Origin: Streptomyces sp. NBC_01485
Lineage (GTDB): Bacteria; Actinomycetota; Actinomycetes; Streptomycetales; Streptomycetaceae
Assembly (NCBI RefSeq): GCF_036227125.1
Contig: NZ_CP109435.1
Span: forward strand, 1,054,001 to 1,118,000
Direction: 5' to 3'
DNA length: 64,000 nt
The notes beneath the pieces are model-generated. The model was not told where the DNA came from. It saw only the letters and a program-made list of their open reading frames with translations, and did not search any database. Position numbers and translations under genes: made by a program. Positions 27,024 through 34,300 of this stretch are shown one piece after another (positions within the stretch are counted from its first letter, which is position 1; each line of letters opens with the position of its first letter).

Positions 27024-27266
27024 ATGGGTAACTCGATCGTCAGCCGCATCGTGGTGGTACTGGCGGATCTGGACGTTCCGACAGCGAATGTCACGCCGGA
27101 CACCACTTTCGAGGCCATGGAGATCGACTCGCTGCTGCTGGAAGAACTGGCACTGCGTCTTCAGAAGAGCTTCGGTATCGAGATCGAGATGGGCGAACTC
27201 GTCCCCGAGCAGACCGTCGCCGAAGCGGCCACGGTGCTCGCGTCCAAGGGCGTCGCCGTAGCCTGA
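27024..27266 (+). CDS. Stand-alone acyl carrier protein
   Basis: 80 residues with the attachment motif MEIDSLLLEELAL; the pantetheinylated serine is Ser36. The acidic helix II region after it is typical for docking to ketosynthases. It is a discrete carrier, first gene of the long plus-strand operon, with GAGGAAGAA just before the ATG. Probable partners are the KAS III and the type II thioesterase at 22-25 kb, and the AfsA-like enzyme downstream, which would take a beta-ketoacyl chain from it. Confidence 0.92.
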   Translation: MGNSIVSRIVVVLADLDVPTANVTPDTTFEAMEIDSLLLEELALRLQKSFGIEIEMGELVPEQTVAEAATVLASKGVAVA

Positions 27267-27328
27267 CCCGCCCCACGCGGCGTCCGCGAAGCGAATTCTC
27301 GCCATTCTTGCGCGGATCCAGGGCGAAT

Positions 27329-27383
27329 CCCGGACGGATCCCGGACGGATCCCTGACGGATCCCTGACGGATTCCGGACGGGT
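27329..27383. repeat. Five tandem 11-bp repeats between ACP and ABM genes
   Basis: CCCGGACGGAT, CCCGGACGGAT, CCCTGACGGAT, CCCTGACGGAT and TCCGGACGGGT follow one another without gaps. The 11-base period is about one helical turn, so the same face of DNA or the same RNA motif repeats. It lies in the 245-base gap before the ABM-like gene, which also has loosely repeated CACGTTCAACC segments. Confidence 0.85.
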
Positions 27384-27511
27384 CCAGGGACTCAGGCGGC
27401 GACTCGGGCAGGGCGCGCACATCTCGCGTTCACCTCATTCGTCACCCACGTTCCCTCACGTTCAACCATTCTCAACCGCGTTCAACCACGTTCCCCATGA
27501 GAGGAATACCG

Positions 27512-28132
27512 ATGTCTTCCACCCTGCTCGTGCTCAACGAAGTCGCCGTGGCCCCCGGGAAGGTGGACCAGGTGCTGGCCGAGTGGAGCGAACTGAACCA
27601 GAAGGAGCCGGTGGCCGGCCGCGCCCTGCTGCGCAGCCTGGACGACGACAACGTCCTGGAGATCACCCCCGTCGCGGACCTCGCGGAGCTGGGCGCGCTG
27701 AACACCGTCTGGCAGCGGCTCTGGGAGAGCGTGTCGGCGGACCTCGTCACGGACTTCCGGCGCCAGCTCCTGGACTTCGTCGAGGCGCCGAAGGACGTCG
27801 CCGACCCGCTGCCGCAGACCCCGTACGTGCAGCTTCGGCACATCGAGGTGAAGCCGCGGGAGTACGCGGCCTACCGCGAGTGGCGGGAGAACACCATCTT
27901 CGACGTCGTCCGGCGCGCGGACCAGGTCAAGGCGTTCCTGGCCTACCACTCGCTGCTCAGCTCCGAGCCGGGCGTGATGTTCGTGTCCGGTTTCGAGTGC
28001 GAGCCGGCGGAGTACCAGAAGGTCTTCACGTCGCCCGCGTACCAGCAGATCGTCCAGCAGGCGGGCGACCGCTACATCGTGGGCGGCGAGAGCGGCCTGT
28101 ACACCCGCGTCTACAAGCGCGTCGATGTCTGA
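27512..28132 (+). CDS. ABM-type dimeric alpha/beta-barrel protein
   Basis: 206 residues, apparently two ferredoxin-like units (STLLVLNEVAVAPGKVDQVL near the start; YVQLRHIEVKPREYAAYREW in the middle). This is the fold of antibiotic biosynthesis monooxygenases and related heme-free oxygenases and of some cyclases. Cofactor-free ABM enzymes oxidise activated polyketides with O2; no catalytic residue could be assigned here. The ATG at 27512 has AGAGGA six bases upstream, whereas the ATG at 27497 has none. The last eight bases overlap the next gene. Confidence 0.7.
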   Translation: MSSTLLVLNEVAVAPGKVDQVLAEWSELNQKEPVAGRALLRSLDDDNVLEITPVADLAELGALNTVWQRLWESVSADLVTDFRRQLLDFVEAPKDVADPLPQTPYVQLRHIEVKPREYAAYREWRENTIFDVVRRADQVKAFLAYHSLLSSEPGVMFVSGFECEPAEYQKVFTSPAYQQIVQQAGDRYIVGGESGLYTRVYKRVDV

Positions 28133-29024
28133 GACCGCCACGGTGACCGGCCCGGCCGGGCTCGCCACCCCGAACCGCCAAGAGACCCACGAGCTCAGCC
28201 TCACGACCCAGGGCCCGCTGTACCCGCCGAGTGAGGTCATGGACGGCGACGGCAACTTCGTGGTGGTGGGCCTGGTCAACCGGCCCGGCGGGGCGGGGGC
28301 CGTCCCCGAGTGGGGCGCGGCCGTGGTCTCCCCGGGCAGTCCGGTCCCCGAGTTCGGCCGCCTCGCCCCGTACACGGTGCTGCGCGAGCTGGACACCGAC
28401 CCCGACGGGGCGGACCGGGACGTCGTGCTGCACACGCTGCCGCTACCGCTGCCGTGCAACAACTACCCGATGGTGTTCGCGCCCGACCAACTGCCCGACG
28501 CCGACCGGGTCGAGCGGCCGAGTCACGCCTTCCACGAGGTGCCGATCCCGGACCTGCGCCCGGAGGACGGCCCCAAGGTCGTCGAGCCGGTGACGTTCGG
28601 CGACTGGATGCGGGCGAGCGGCACCCTGGAGGTCGGGGTCACTCCGGACGGCCACAGCGGGACGTTCGACTTCGTGTTCTCCCGGCTCGTCCCCGACAGC
28701 GTGTACACGATCATGTCGCTGCGCGCCCACGACCTGGATCCGGCCGGGCCGACCCGACCGGGCCCGCTCGGCGTGCCCAACGTGTTCGTCACGGACGCGG
28801 ACGGCGCCGGCCGCTACCACGCCACGATGCCGAACCCGTTCCCCGACCCGGAGCTGCCGGGCGCCAACCGGATCATCAACGTGGTCGTGCTGTGGATGAG
28901 CTACCAGCGCAGCTACGGCGGCGCCATCGGGGAGTTCGGGCTCGGCGGTGACATCCACGCCCACCTCAAGCTGCGCGGCCCGTCCTTCCAGGACCTGCGC
29001 ACCACCGAGGCCCCACGGCCCTGA
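28125..29024 (+). CDS. Unrecognised 299-residue cluster protein
   Basis: No family was recognised. No signal peptide or membrane helix is visible. The protein is acidic and Pro-rich, with long beta-type segments: NFVVVGLVNRPGG, GTFDFVFSRLVPDSVYTIMS, NVFVTDADGAGRYHATMPN, RIINVVVLWMSYQRSYGG and FGLGGDIHAHLKL. This looks like an all-beta sandwich or barrel; the closing GDIHAHLKL strand could hold a metal through its two histidines. It overlaps the ABM gene by eight bases, so it is almost surely needed at the same step or made in step with it. A non-catalytic binding or cyclase-like role is possible. Confidence 0.75.
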   Translation: MSETATVTGPAGLATPNRQETHELSLTTQGPLYPPSEVMDGDGNFVVVGLVNRPGGAGAVPEWGAAVVSPGSPVPEFGRLAPYTVLRELDTDPDGADRDVVLHTLPLPLPCNNYPMVFAPDQLPDADRVERPSHAFHEVPIPDLRPEDGPKVVEPVTFGDWMRASGTLEVGVTPDGHSGTFDFVFSRLVPDSVYTIMSLRAHDLDPAGPTRPGPLGVPNVFVTDADGAGRYHATMPNPFPDPELPGANRIINVVVLWMSYQRSYGGAIGEFGLGGDIHAHLKLRGPSFQDLRTTEAPRP

Positions 29025-29106
29025 CGGCACCACGCCGTCACAGAAACACAGAGACACAGAGACAACAGAAACGCCGCAAAGCACCAGAGAGCACAGGAGA
29101 GGCCTC

Positions 29107-29325
29107 ATGCCCATCATCTCCGTCACCACCTGGGACGGTCAGGACGACGCCCAGAGCCAGGAACTCCTGGAGGAGCTGACCCGGACCGTCAGGCGCGTCA
29201 CGGGAGCACCGCTGGACAAGATCACCGTCTACATCCAGGAGGTGCCGCGCAACCGCTGGGCGGAGGGGGGAGCCCTCGGCAGCGACCCGAAGTTCCCGGA
29301 ACTGAGCCGGCGTCTCTCCGAGTAG
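29107..29325 (+). CDS. 4-oxalocrotonate tautomerase-family protein
   Basis: 72 residues beginning MPIISVTTWDG. Removal of Met would expose Pro1, the general base of 4-OT enzymes. The helix and second strand DKITVYIQEVPRNRWAEGG match the family. It likely shifts an enol/keto or double bond in a pathway intermediate. AGGAGAGG stands four bases before the ATG. The preceding 82-base gap is unusually A/C-rich with repeated CAGAGACA-like words but shows no gene. Confidence 0.88.
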   Translation: MPIISVTTWDGQDDAQSQELLEELTRTVRRVTGAPLDKITVYIQEVPRNRWAEGGALGSDPKFPELSRRLSE

Positions 29326-29381
29326 CGGGCCGGGACGACCATCAGGGGAAACCATCAGGAGAACGGGAGAGGCGAAGACCC

Positions 29382-30206
29382 ATGCCCCATGAGACATCCC
29401 AGGTCACCGATGCCACACCGGACACGCTGTTCCTCGTGGGCGACGTGTTCGCCGAGTTCGCCCACCACCCGGGCGTGCTGACGGTCTCTCAGCTGACCCG
29501 CCGGATCAGGAGCGGGACGTTCCCCGAGGACGCCGACGTGGTCCGGGTGACGCCGGGGCAGGGCGTCTCCCTGTTCGACGTCCAGTTCGTGCACGACACC
29601 CTGGCCCGGCGCGGCCTCACGCACCGGGTCGTCATCGACGACCAGGCGCTGCACGCCCGCGCCGGCCGGGAGATCGCGCACAAACACCGCCCAGAGAACG
29701 TGCTGATCTCCTGGCCTCGGCCGGTCCGCGCCGACCTGTTCGAGGCGGACCTGCTGGTGGACGCCGACAACGAGGTGATGTCCGACCACGTCACCGGACA
29801 GCACATTCAGGGCATGCTGGCCATGGAGGCCGGGCGGCAGATGTTCATCGCGGTGGCCGAGCAGTTCTACCTGGCGCCCGAGGCGGTCGGCGACAGCTAC
29901 TTCGTCATCGACTCCTTCGCCACGCGGTACCGCAACTTCCTCTTCCCGCTCCCCGCGGTGGTGCGGTGCGAGGTCCTCGCCCACCGCTCCCCGCACCGCA
30001 CCCGCACGTCGTTCCACTGCGAACTCTCCGTGAGCCAGGGCGGATCGGCCACCGCGGAGATGGAGGTCCGGTTCACCGCCTTCGAGACCGGCGTCTCCCA
30101 CACCAAGGAGACCCGGGCGGCGGGCCGGTCCCTCCAGGACTGCGCGACGCTGGAGGCCGCGGCAGCGGCGGCGAACCCGGCGCGGACCGAGATCCGTACG
30201 CCATGA
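29382..30206 (+). CDS. AfsA/ScbA-like hotdog enzyme (butenolide-forming family)
   Basis: 274 residues, close to AfsA (about 300). Two hotdog halves are visible; the C-terminal one carries SDHVTGQHIQGMLAMEAGRQ, the family's helix with the D-H-x-x-x-x-H pattern, then FLFPLPAVVRCEVLAHRS. AfsA joins a beta-ketoacyl-ACP to dihydroxyacetone phosphate in gamma-butyrolactone synthesis. Here no TetR-type GBL receptor is adjacent; the gene sits in a biosynthetic operon directly before a HAD phosphatase and shares the locus with KAS III and an ACP. It probably builds a phosphorylated butenolide or ester intermediate of the product. This role is inferred. Confidence 0.8.
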   Translation: MPHETSQVTDATPDTLFLVGDVFAEFAHHPGVLTVSQLTRRIRSGTFPEDADVVRVTPGQGVSLFDVQFVHDTLARRGLTHRVVIDDQALHARAGREIAHKHRPENVLISWPRPVRADLFEADLLVDADNEVMSDHVTGQHIQGMLAMEAGRQMFIAVAEQFYLAPEAVGDSYFVIDSFATRYRNFLFPLPAVVRCEVLAHRSPHRTRTSFHCELSVSQGGSATAEMEVRFTAFETGVSHTKETRAAGRSLQDCATLEAAAAAANPARTEIRTP

Positions 30207-30231
30207 CCATGACGGAAAGCCACCCCTGAAA

Positions 30232-30258
30232 CGGCGGCCCGTGTGCGGCGGGCCGCCG
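30232..30258 (+). terminator. Intra-operon hairpin before the HAD phosphatase gene
   Basis: CGGCGGCCCG (30232-30241) pairs perfectly with CGGGCCGCCG (30249-30258). There is no T run, and a good ribosome-binding site follows at once. It may be an attenuator or a transcript-stabilising element rather than a full stop. Confidence 0.4.
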
Positions 30259-30283
30259 ACCGTCATGACAAGGAGCCCAGCAG

Positions 30284-30964
30284 ATGACAGACACGGACCG
30301 GCCCTACCTCGTCTTCAGCGACGTCGACGAGACGCTGATCACCGTCAAGAGCATGTTCGACTTCCTGCACTACCAGTTGGTGCGCCGTCAGGGGACGGCC
30401 GGGGAGGAGGAGTACGAGCGGATCATGGCCGTGATCCGCCGGCGCTCCGCCGACGGGACGCCCCGCGCCGACATCAACCGCTTCTACTACAGCCACTACA
30501 CGGACGAGTCCGTGGAGACGATCACAACTCTGGCGGACGACTGGTTCGCCGAGCGCTCCTCGTCCACCCGGGGTTTCTACATCGACTCCACGCGCAGCGC
30601 CCTGCGCGCCCACCGGGCCGCGGGCGCGGGCCTCGTCCTGGTCTCCGGCTCGTTCCCGCCCCTCCTGGAGCCGCTGGCCCGTGAGGTGGGGGCCGACGCG
30701 GTCCTGTGCACCCGCCCGCGGATCGTGGACGGCCGCTACACCGGCGAGGTCGACACCCCGGTCATCGGCGAAGGCAAACGGGCCGCGGTACTGCGGCAGT
30801 TGGCGGCCCGGCCCGACGTCGACCCGCTCGACTGCCACGCCTACGGGGACCACGTCTCCGACCTGCCGATGCTGGAGCTCGTGGGGCATCCCGTCGTCGT
30901 CGGAGACGACAGCGAGCTGCGCGAGGCCCTGGCACGGCACTCCACGAGCGTGCGTACGGCATGA
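30284..30964 (+). CDS. HAD-superfamily phosphatase (HAD-IB, SerB-like)
   Basis: 226 residues with all HAD motifs: I in VFSDVDETLI (nucleophile Asp and acid Asp), II in LVLVSGSF, III Lys in GEGKRAAV, and IV in YGDHVSDLPML. The helical C1 cap between motifs I and II is SerB-like. It should remove phosphate from a small substrate. Following an AfsA-like gene, a natural guess is the phosphorylated butenolide or the kinase product made by the next gene. AAGGAG lies eight bases before the ATG, and the stop overlaps the kinase start. Confidence 0.87.
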   Translation: MTDTDRPYLVFSDVDETLITVKSMFDFLHYQLVRRQGTAGEEEYERIMAVIRRRSADGTPRADINRFYYSHYTDESVETITTLADDWFAERSSSTRGFYIDSTRSALRAHRAAGAGLVLVSGSFPPLLEPLAREVGADAVLCTRPRIVDGRYTGEVDTPVIGEGKRAAVLRQLAARPDVDPLDCHAYGDHVSDLPMLELVGHPVVVGDDSELREALARHSTSVRTA

Positions 30965-31590
30965 GCGAGCGTCGGTTCTCCGTGCTGCTGGGGCCCGACG
31001 GGGCCGGAAAGTCGTCGGTCATGGGCCGGCTGGCCGAGGCGCTGCCCGAGTGGCGGATGGTGTCGACGGACAGCGCGTTCGTCGCACCCGAGCACGCGCT
31101 CGTCACCCGGCTCCGGCGCGACCTGCACGACCATCTGCTGCCGGGCCTCGGCACCGCCTACTCCGTGGACTTCCTGGCCAGCGTGCTGCAGACGGCCGTC
31201 GTGCACGTCCGGGACCAGGTGTGCGGCGGCGATCCACGGGTGCCGGTGCTCGTGGACTCCTACTACTACAAGATCCTGGCGAAGTGCCGGCTGGCGGGCG
31301 TCCGGGACAGCCGCCTGTACTCCTGGTGGCGCGAGTTCCCGCAGCCGAGCCAGGTGGTCTTCCTCGACGTCTCGCCCGAGTCGGCCTGGCGCCGCAGGGG
31401 CGACGGAACGCAGCTCAACGTCCTCGAGCACGACGGCGCCGACGGCGACTGGCCCGGCTTCGAGCGGTACCAGAAGAACCTGCGCAAGCTGCTGCTGGAG
31501 GAGACCCGGGACCTGCCGGTGACGATGGTGCAGGAACAGCCCGACGCCGACCGCACCGCCGAAGCCGTACGGGAGGTGCTGACCCCGTGA
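30961..31590 (+). CDS. P-loop kinase of the thymidylate-kinase-like group
   Basis: 209 residues. The Walker A motif is LLGPDGAGKSSVM; VPVLVDSYYYKILAK follows the layout of the dTMP kinase substrate site, and VVFLDVSPESAWRRRGDG is the LID-side segment. It is not a housekeeping Tmk: it is embedded in the cluster, with its ATG inside the phosphatase stop and its own stop inside the GH3 start. It probably phosphorylates a pathway intermediate or the finished compound. Together with the coupled phosphatase this could form an activation or self-protection pair. Confidence 0.82.
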   Translation: MSERRFSVLLGPDGAGKSSVMGRLAEALPEWRMVSTDSAFVAPEHALVTRLRRDLHDHLLPGLGTAYSVDFLASVLQTAVVHVRDQVCGGDPRVPVLVDSYYYKILAKCRLAGVRDSRLYSWWREFPQPSQVVFLDVSPESAWRRRGDGTQLNVLEHDGADGDWPGFERYQKNLRKLLLEETRDLPVTMVQEQPDADRTAEAVREVLTP

Positions 31591-33347
31591 CCACGCCTCC
31601 GGCCCCCGTGAACATTCATCCGGCCCCCGTGGCCGGCCCTTCGGCCCCCGTGAGCACCCCGTCGGCCCCCGCCTCCGTCTGGCACACGCCGGGTCACACC
31701 GGCCGCTACCGCGAGCGGGTGTTCGCCGCGCGTGAGCGGCTGGCCGGTGAGCACGCCGACCTGCGCGGCGCGCAGCGGCAAGTCCTCGCGGACCTCCTGG
31801 AGTTCAACGCCGGCACCGAGTTCGGCAGGCGGCACGGCTTCGGCCGTATCCGCACGATCGACGACTTCCGGCGGGCCGTCCCGGTGCAGGACTACGCGGC
31901 CCACGCCCCGCTCATCGAACGGACGGCCGCGGGAGAACGCAACCTGCTGTCGGCCGACACCCCGGTCGTCTACTTCACCAGCAGCGGCAGCACCGGGGCG
32001 CACAAGAAGGTGCCCGTCACCCCGCGCTTCATGAGCACGACGTTCATGCCGTTCTACTTCGCCGCCTGGGCGCCGCTGATCGAGCACTTCCCGGAGGTGC
32101 TGGAGCGGCCGGACGCCGTCCTCAACCTCAAGCACGATCCGCTGTCGGCCCCGCCCACCACCACCGACGGCCGGCCCCATGTGGGCGCCAGCCAGGTCGA
32201 CTTCGGCGCACGGTTCGGCGAACCCCTCTCTGCCGAGCCCGGCACGGGCGCGCCGTGGGCGACGCTTCCGGTGCCGACCGAACCCGGCGACCACCTCGAA
32301 CGGGCGTATCTGCGGCTCAGGTTGGCGGTGCAGAGCGATCTGCGTTGTCTGATCGGCATCAACCCGGCGATGATCGCCGCCGTCCCCCACCAGCTCAACC
32401 TGTGGTGGCCGCGCATCGTCAAGGAGGTGCGCGACGGCACCCTCGGCGGGCTTCCGTACGGTTCGCCGGACCCCGGCCGCGCCGCCGAACTCGAGCGGCT
32501 GGCCGACTACTTCGGGACCGTGCGCCCCGCCCATGTGTGGCCCCGGCTGCGTGCGCTGTTCTGCTGGACCACGGGTGTGGCGTCGCTGTATCTGCCCGCG
32601 CTGCGCGAGGAGTTCGGCGTCGGCGTCACCGCGCTGCCCGCGCCGGTGGCCGCCTCGGAAGGGCCGGTCGGGGTGGCGCTGGACCGGCATCCCTCGGCCG
32701 GCGGGCTCGTCGCGTCGGCCTCCGCGTACGAGTTCGTGCCGGCCGACGAGGATCTCGCCCCCGACTCCGCGACCCTGCTGCCGCACGAACTGGAGGCGGG
32801 CCAGGACTACCACGTGGTGTTCAGCCATGTCGGCGGGCTGTACCGCTACGCGGTCGGCGACGTGGTCCGGGTCGTGGACCGGGTCGGCGGCGCGCCCCGG
32901 GTGGAGTACGCGGGCCGGGGCGGCCGGTGCGACGCGGCGGGGGAACGGCTGCGGGACGCCCAGGTCGTCCGGGCCCTGCGTACGGCGCTGGACTCCGGCG
33001 GGCTCGCGCTGCGCAACGTGGCGTGCCGGGTCGAACCGACGGCGGACGGCACCCCGCACCACCTCTTCGCCATCGCTCCCCACACGCCCTGGAGCGCGGC
33101 CGAGACCGACCGTTTCGCCCACGCGCTGGACCGCGCCCTGACGGCGGAGTCCGACGGGTACGCGAAGGCCCGGTCGGCAGGCCGGCTCGGGGCGCCCGCC
33201 GTACGCCTGCTGGACGCCGGGGCGTTCGTCCGCGACTGGCACGCGGCGGTCGGCACCGGGATCCGCCCGACCCAGGTCAAGGACCGCCTCTTCCGACAGG
33301 ACGACGCCCTCTGGCAGCGCCTGACCGGTACGCCGGGCGACGTCTGA
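31587..33347 (+). CDS. GH3-family acyl-adenylating ligase
   Basis: 586 residues from a GTG overlapping the kinase stop. It belongs to the GH3 (auxin-conjugating/JAR1-like) branch of the ANL superfamily. The ATP loop reads YFTSSGSTGAHKKVPVT; other conserved parts are PAPVAASEGPVGVALD and GLYRYAVGDVVRVVDR. GH3 enzymes adenylate a carboxylic acid and pass the acyl group to an amine, usually an amino acid. The first 30 residues are a low-complexity run of Ala-Pro-Val units encoded by GGCCCCCGTG repeats and are probably disordered. It likely forms an amide in the product; bacterial GH3 proteins are rarely studied. Confidence 0.88.
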   Translation: MTTPPAPVNIHPAPVAGPSAPVSTPSAPASVWHTPGHTGRYRERVFAARERLAGEHADLRGAQRQVLADLLEFNAGTEFGRRHGFGRIRTIDDFRRAVPVQDYAAHAPLIERTAAGERNLLSADTPVVYFTSSGSTGAHKKVPVTPRFMSTTFMPFYFAAWAPLIEHFPEVLERPDAVLNLKHDPLSAPPTTTDGRPHVGASQVDFGARFGEPLSAEPGTGAPWATLPVPTEPGDHLERAYLRLRLAVQSDLRCLIGINPAMIAAVPHQLNLWWPRIVKEVRDGTLGGLPYGSPDPGRAAELERLADYFGTVRPAHVWPRLRALFCWTTGVASLYLPALREEFGVGVTALPAPVAASEGPVGVALDRHPSAGGLVASASAYEFVPADEDLAPDSATLLPHELEAGQDYHVVFSHVGGLYRYAVGDVVRVVDRVGGAPRVEYAGRGGRCDAAGERLRDAQVVRALRTALDSGGLALRNVACRVEPTADGTPHHLFAIAPHTPWSAAETDRFAHALDRALTAESDGYAKARSAGRLGAPAVRLLDAGAFVRDWHAAVGTGIRPTQVKDRLFRQDDALWQRLTGTPGDV

Positions 33348-33378
33348 CCGCCCATCCCCCCGACCGCCCGCCCGCTCG

Positions 33379-33424
33379 CCCATCTCCCATCTCCCATCTC
33401 CCATCTCCCATCTCCCATCTCCCA
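33379..33424. repeat. Six tandem CCCATCT heptamers plus a partial copy
   Basis: Exact CCCATCT units run from 33379 to 33420, ending in CCCA, in the 96-base gap between the GH3 and methyltransferase genes. Such a run can gain or lose copies by slippage and would then change spacing between coupled genes. Confidence 0.93.
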
Positions 33425-33443
33425 CGACGAGGAGCCACCCCCG

Positions 33444-34298
33444 ATGCCCGTGCTCAACCCCGTCGAACGGACCGCCCTGCTCACCGCCGCCCTGCGCGCC
33501 GCCGAGACCCGCCGTCCGGACCGGCTGTACGAGGACCCGTACGCCGCCGGCCTGGTCGGAGACGCCGGTGCGGGACTGCTGGCCGAGATCCGCGCCGCGA
33601 CCTTCCCGCCCGACCGGCCCCGGACCCTGCCCAGCACCCCCGACTACAACGCCATCCGTACCCGGTTCTTCGACGACCTGCTCCAACAGGCCGCCCACGA
33701 GCCGGAGACGACCCAGATCGTGCTGGCCCCGGCGGGCATGGACTCACGCGCCTACCGGCTGCCGTGGCCCGCACACATCCGCTACTTCGAGGTCGACCGC
33801 CCCGCCGTGCTCGAGTTCAAGGCCGGGCGGCTCGACGGCGTCCAGCCACGGGTGGACCACCGCACGGTCGCCGTCGACCTCACCGCCGACGACTGGGAGG
33901 CCCGTCTCGTCGCGGCCGGCTACGACCCCTCCGTACCCTCCACCTGGCTGCTGGAAGGGCTGCTCTACTACATCCCCGAGGCCGACGCGCACCGGATGCT
34001 GCGGCGGGTCGCCGCCATCTCCGCGCCCGGCAGCCGGATCGCCGCCGACATCGTCAACCAGGCCGCCCTGACGCTCCCTCACATGCGGGGCCTGCTCGAC
34101 GTCTTCGCGGGCTGGGGCTGCCCCTGGGTGTTCGGCACCGACGAGCCCGAGGCACTGTTCGAGAGCTACGGGTTCGACGTCCGCGCCGTCCAGCCGGGCG
34201 AGCCCGACGCCGACTTCGGGCGGTGGCCGGACCCGGTGCCGCCGCGCGAGGTGAAGGACGTCCGGCGGGTGTTCTTCGTGCACGGCAGGCGTCGCTGA
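33444..34298 (+). CDS. SAM-dependent methyltransferase, leucine-carboxyl-methyltransferase-like family
   Basis: 284 residues. The order of blocks fits the PPM1/LCMT-like group common in actinomycetes: TALLTAALRAAETRRPD, an RTRFFDDLL helix, the SAM region VLAPAGMDSRAYRLPW (normally with GAGLDSRAYRL), YFEVDRPAVLEFK, and WLLEGLLYYIPEADAHRML. The GAG to PAG change in the first loop is unusual, so SAM binding should be checked. These enzymes methylate carboxyl or hydroxyl groups. GAGGAG stands eight bases before the ATG. Confidence 0.85.
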   Translation: MPVLNPVERTALLTAALRAAETRRPDRLYEDPYAAGLVGDAGAGLLAEIRAATFPPDRPRTLPSTPDYNAIRTRFFDDLLQQAAHEPETTQIVLAPAGMDSRAYRLPWPAHIRYFEVDRPAVLEFKAGRLDGVQPRVDHRTVAVDLTADDWEARLVAAGYDPSVPSTWLLEGLLYYIPEADAHRMLRRVAAISAPGSRIAADIVNQAALTLPHMRGLLDVFAGWGCPWVFGTDEPEALFESYGFDVRAVQPGEPDADFGRWPDPVPPREVKDVRRVFFVHGRRR

Positions 34299-34300
34299 CC

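Noticed and set aside
29382..30206. Gamma-butyrolactone hormone locus
   Set aside because: No TetR-type receptor or butenolide-phosphate reductase is adjacent, and the gene is embedded in a tailoring operon; a signalling role is not excluded but is less likely.
30961..31590. Housekeeping thymidylate kinase
   Set aside because: Overlaps cluster genes on both sides and its substrate region differs from Tmk; kept as a pathway kinase.
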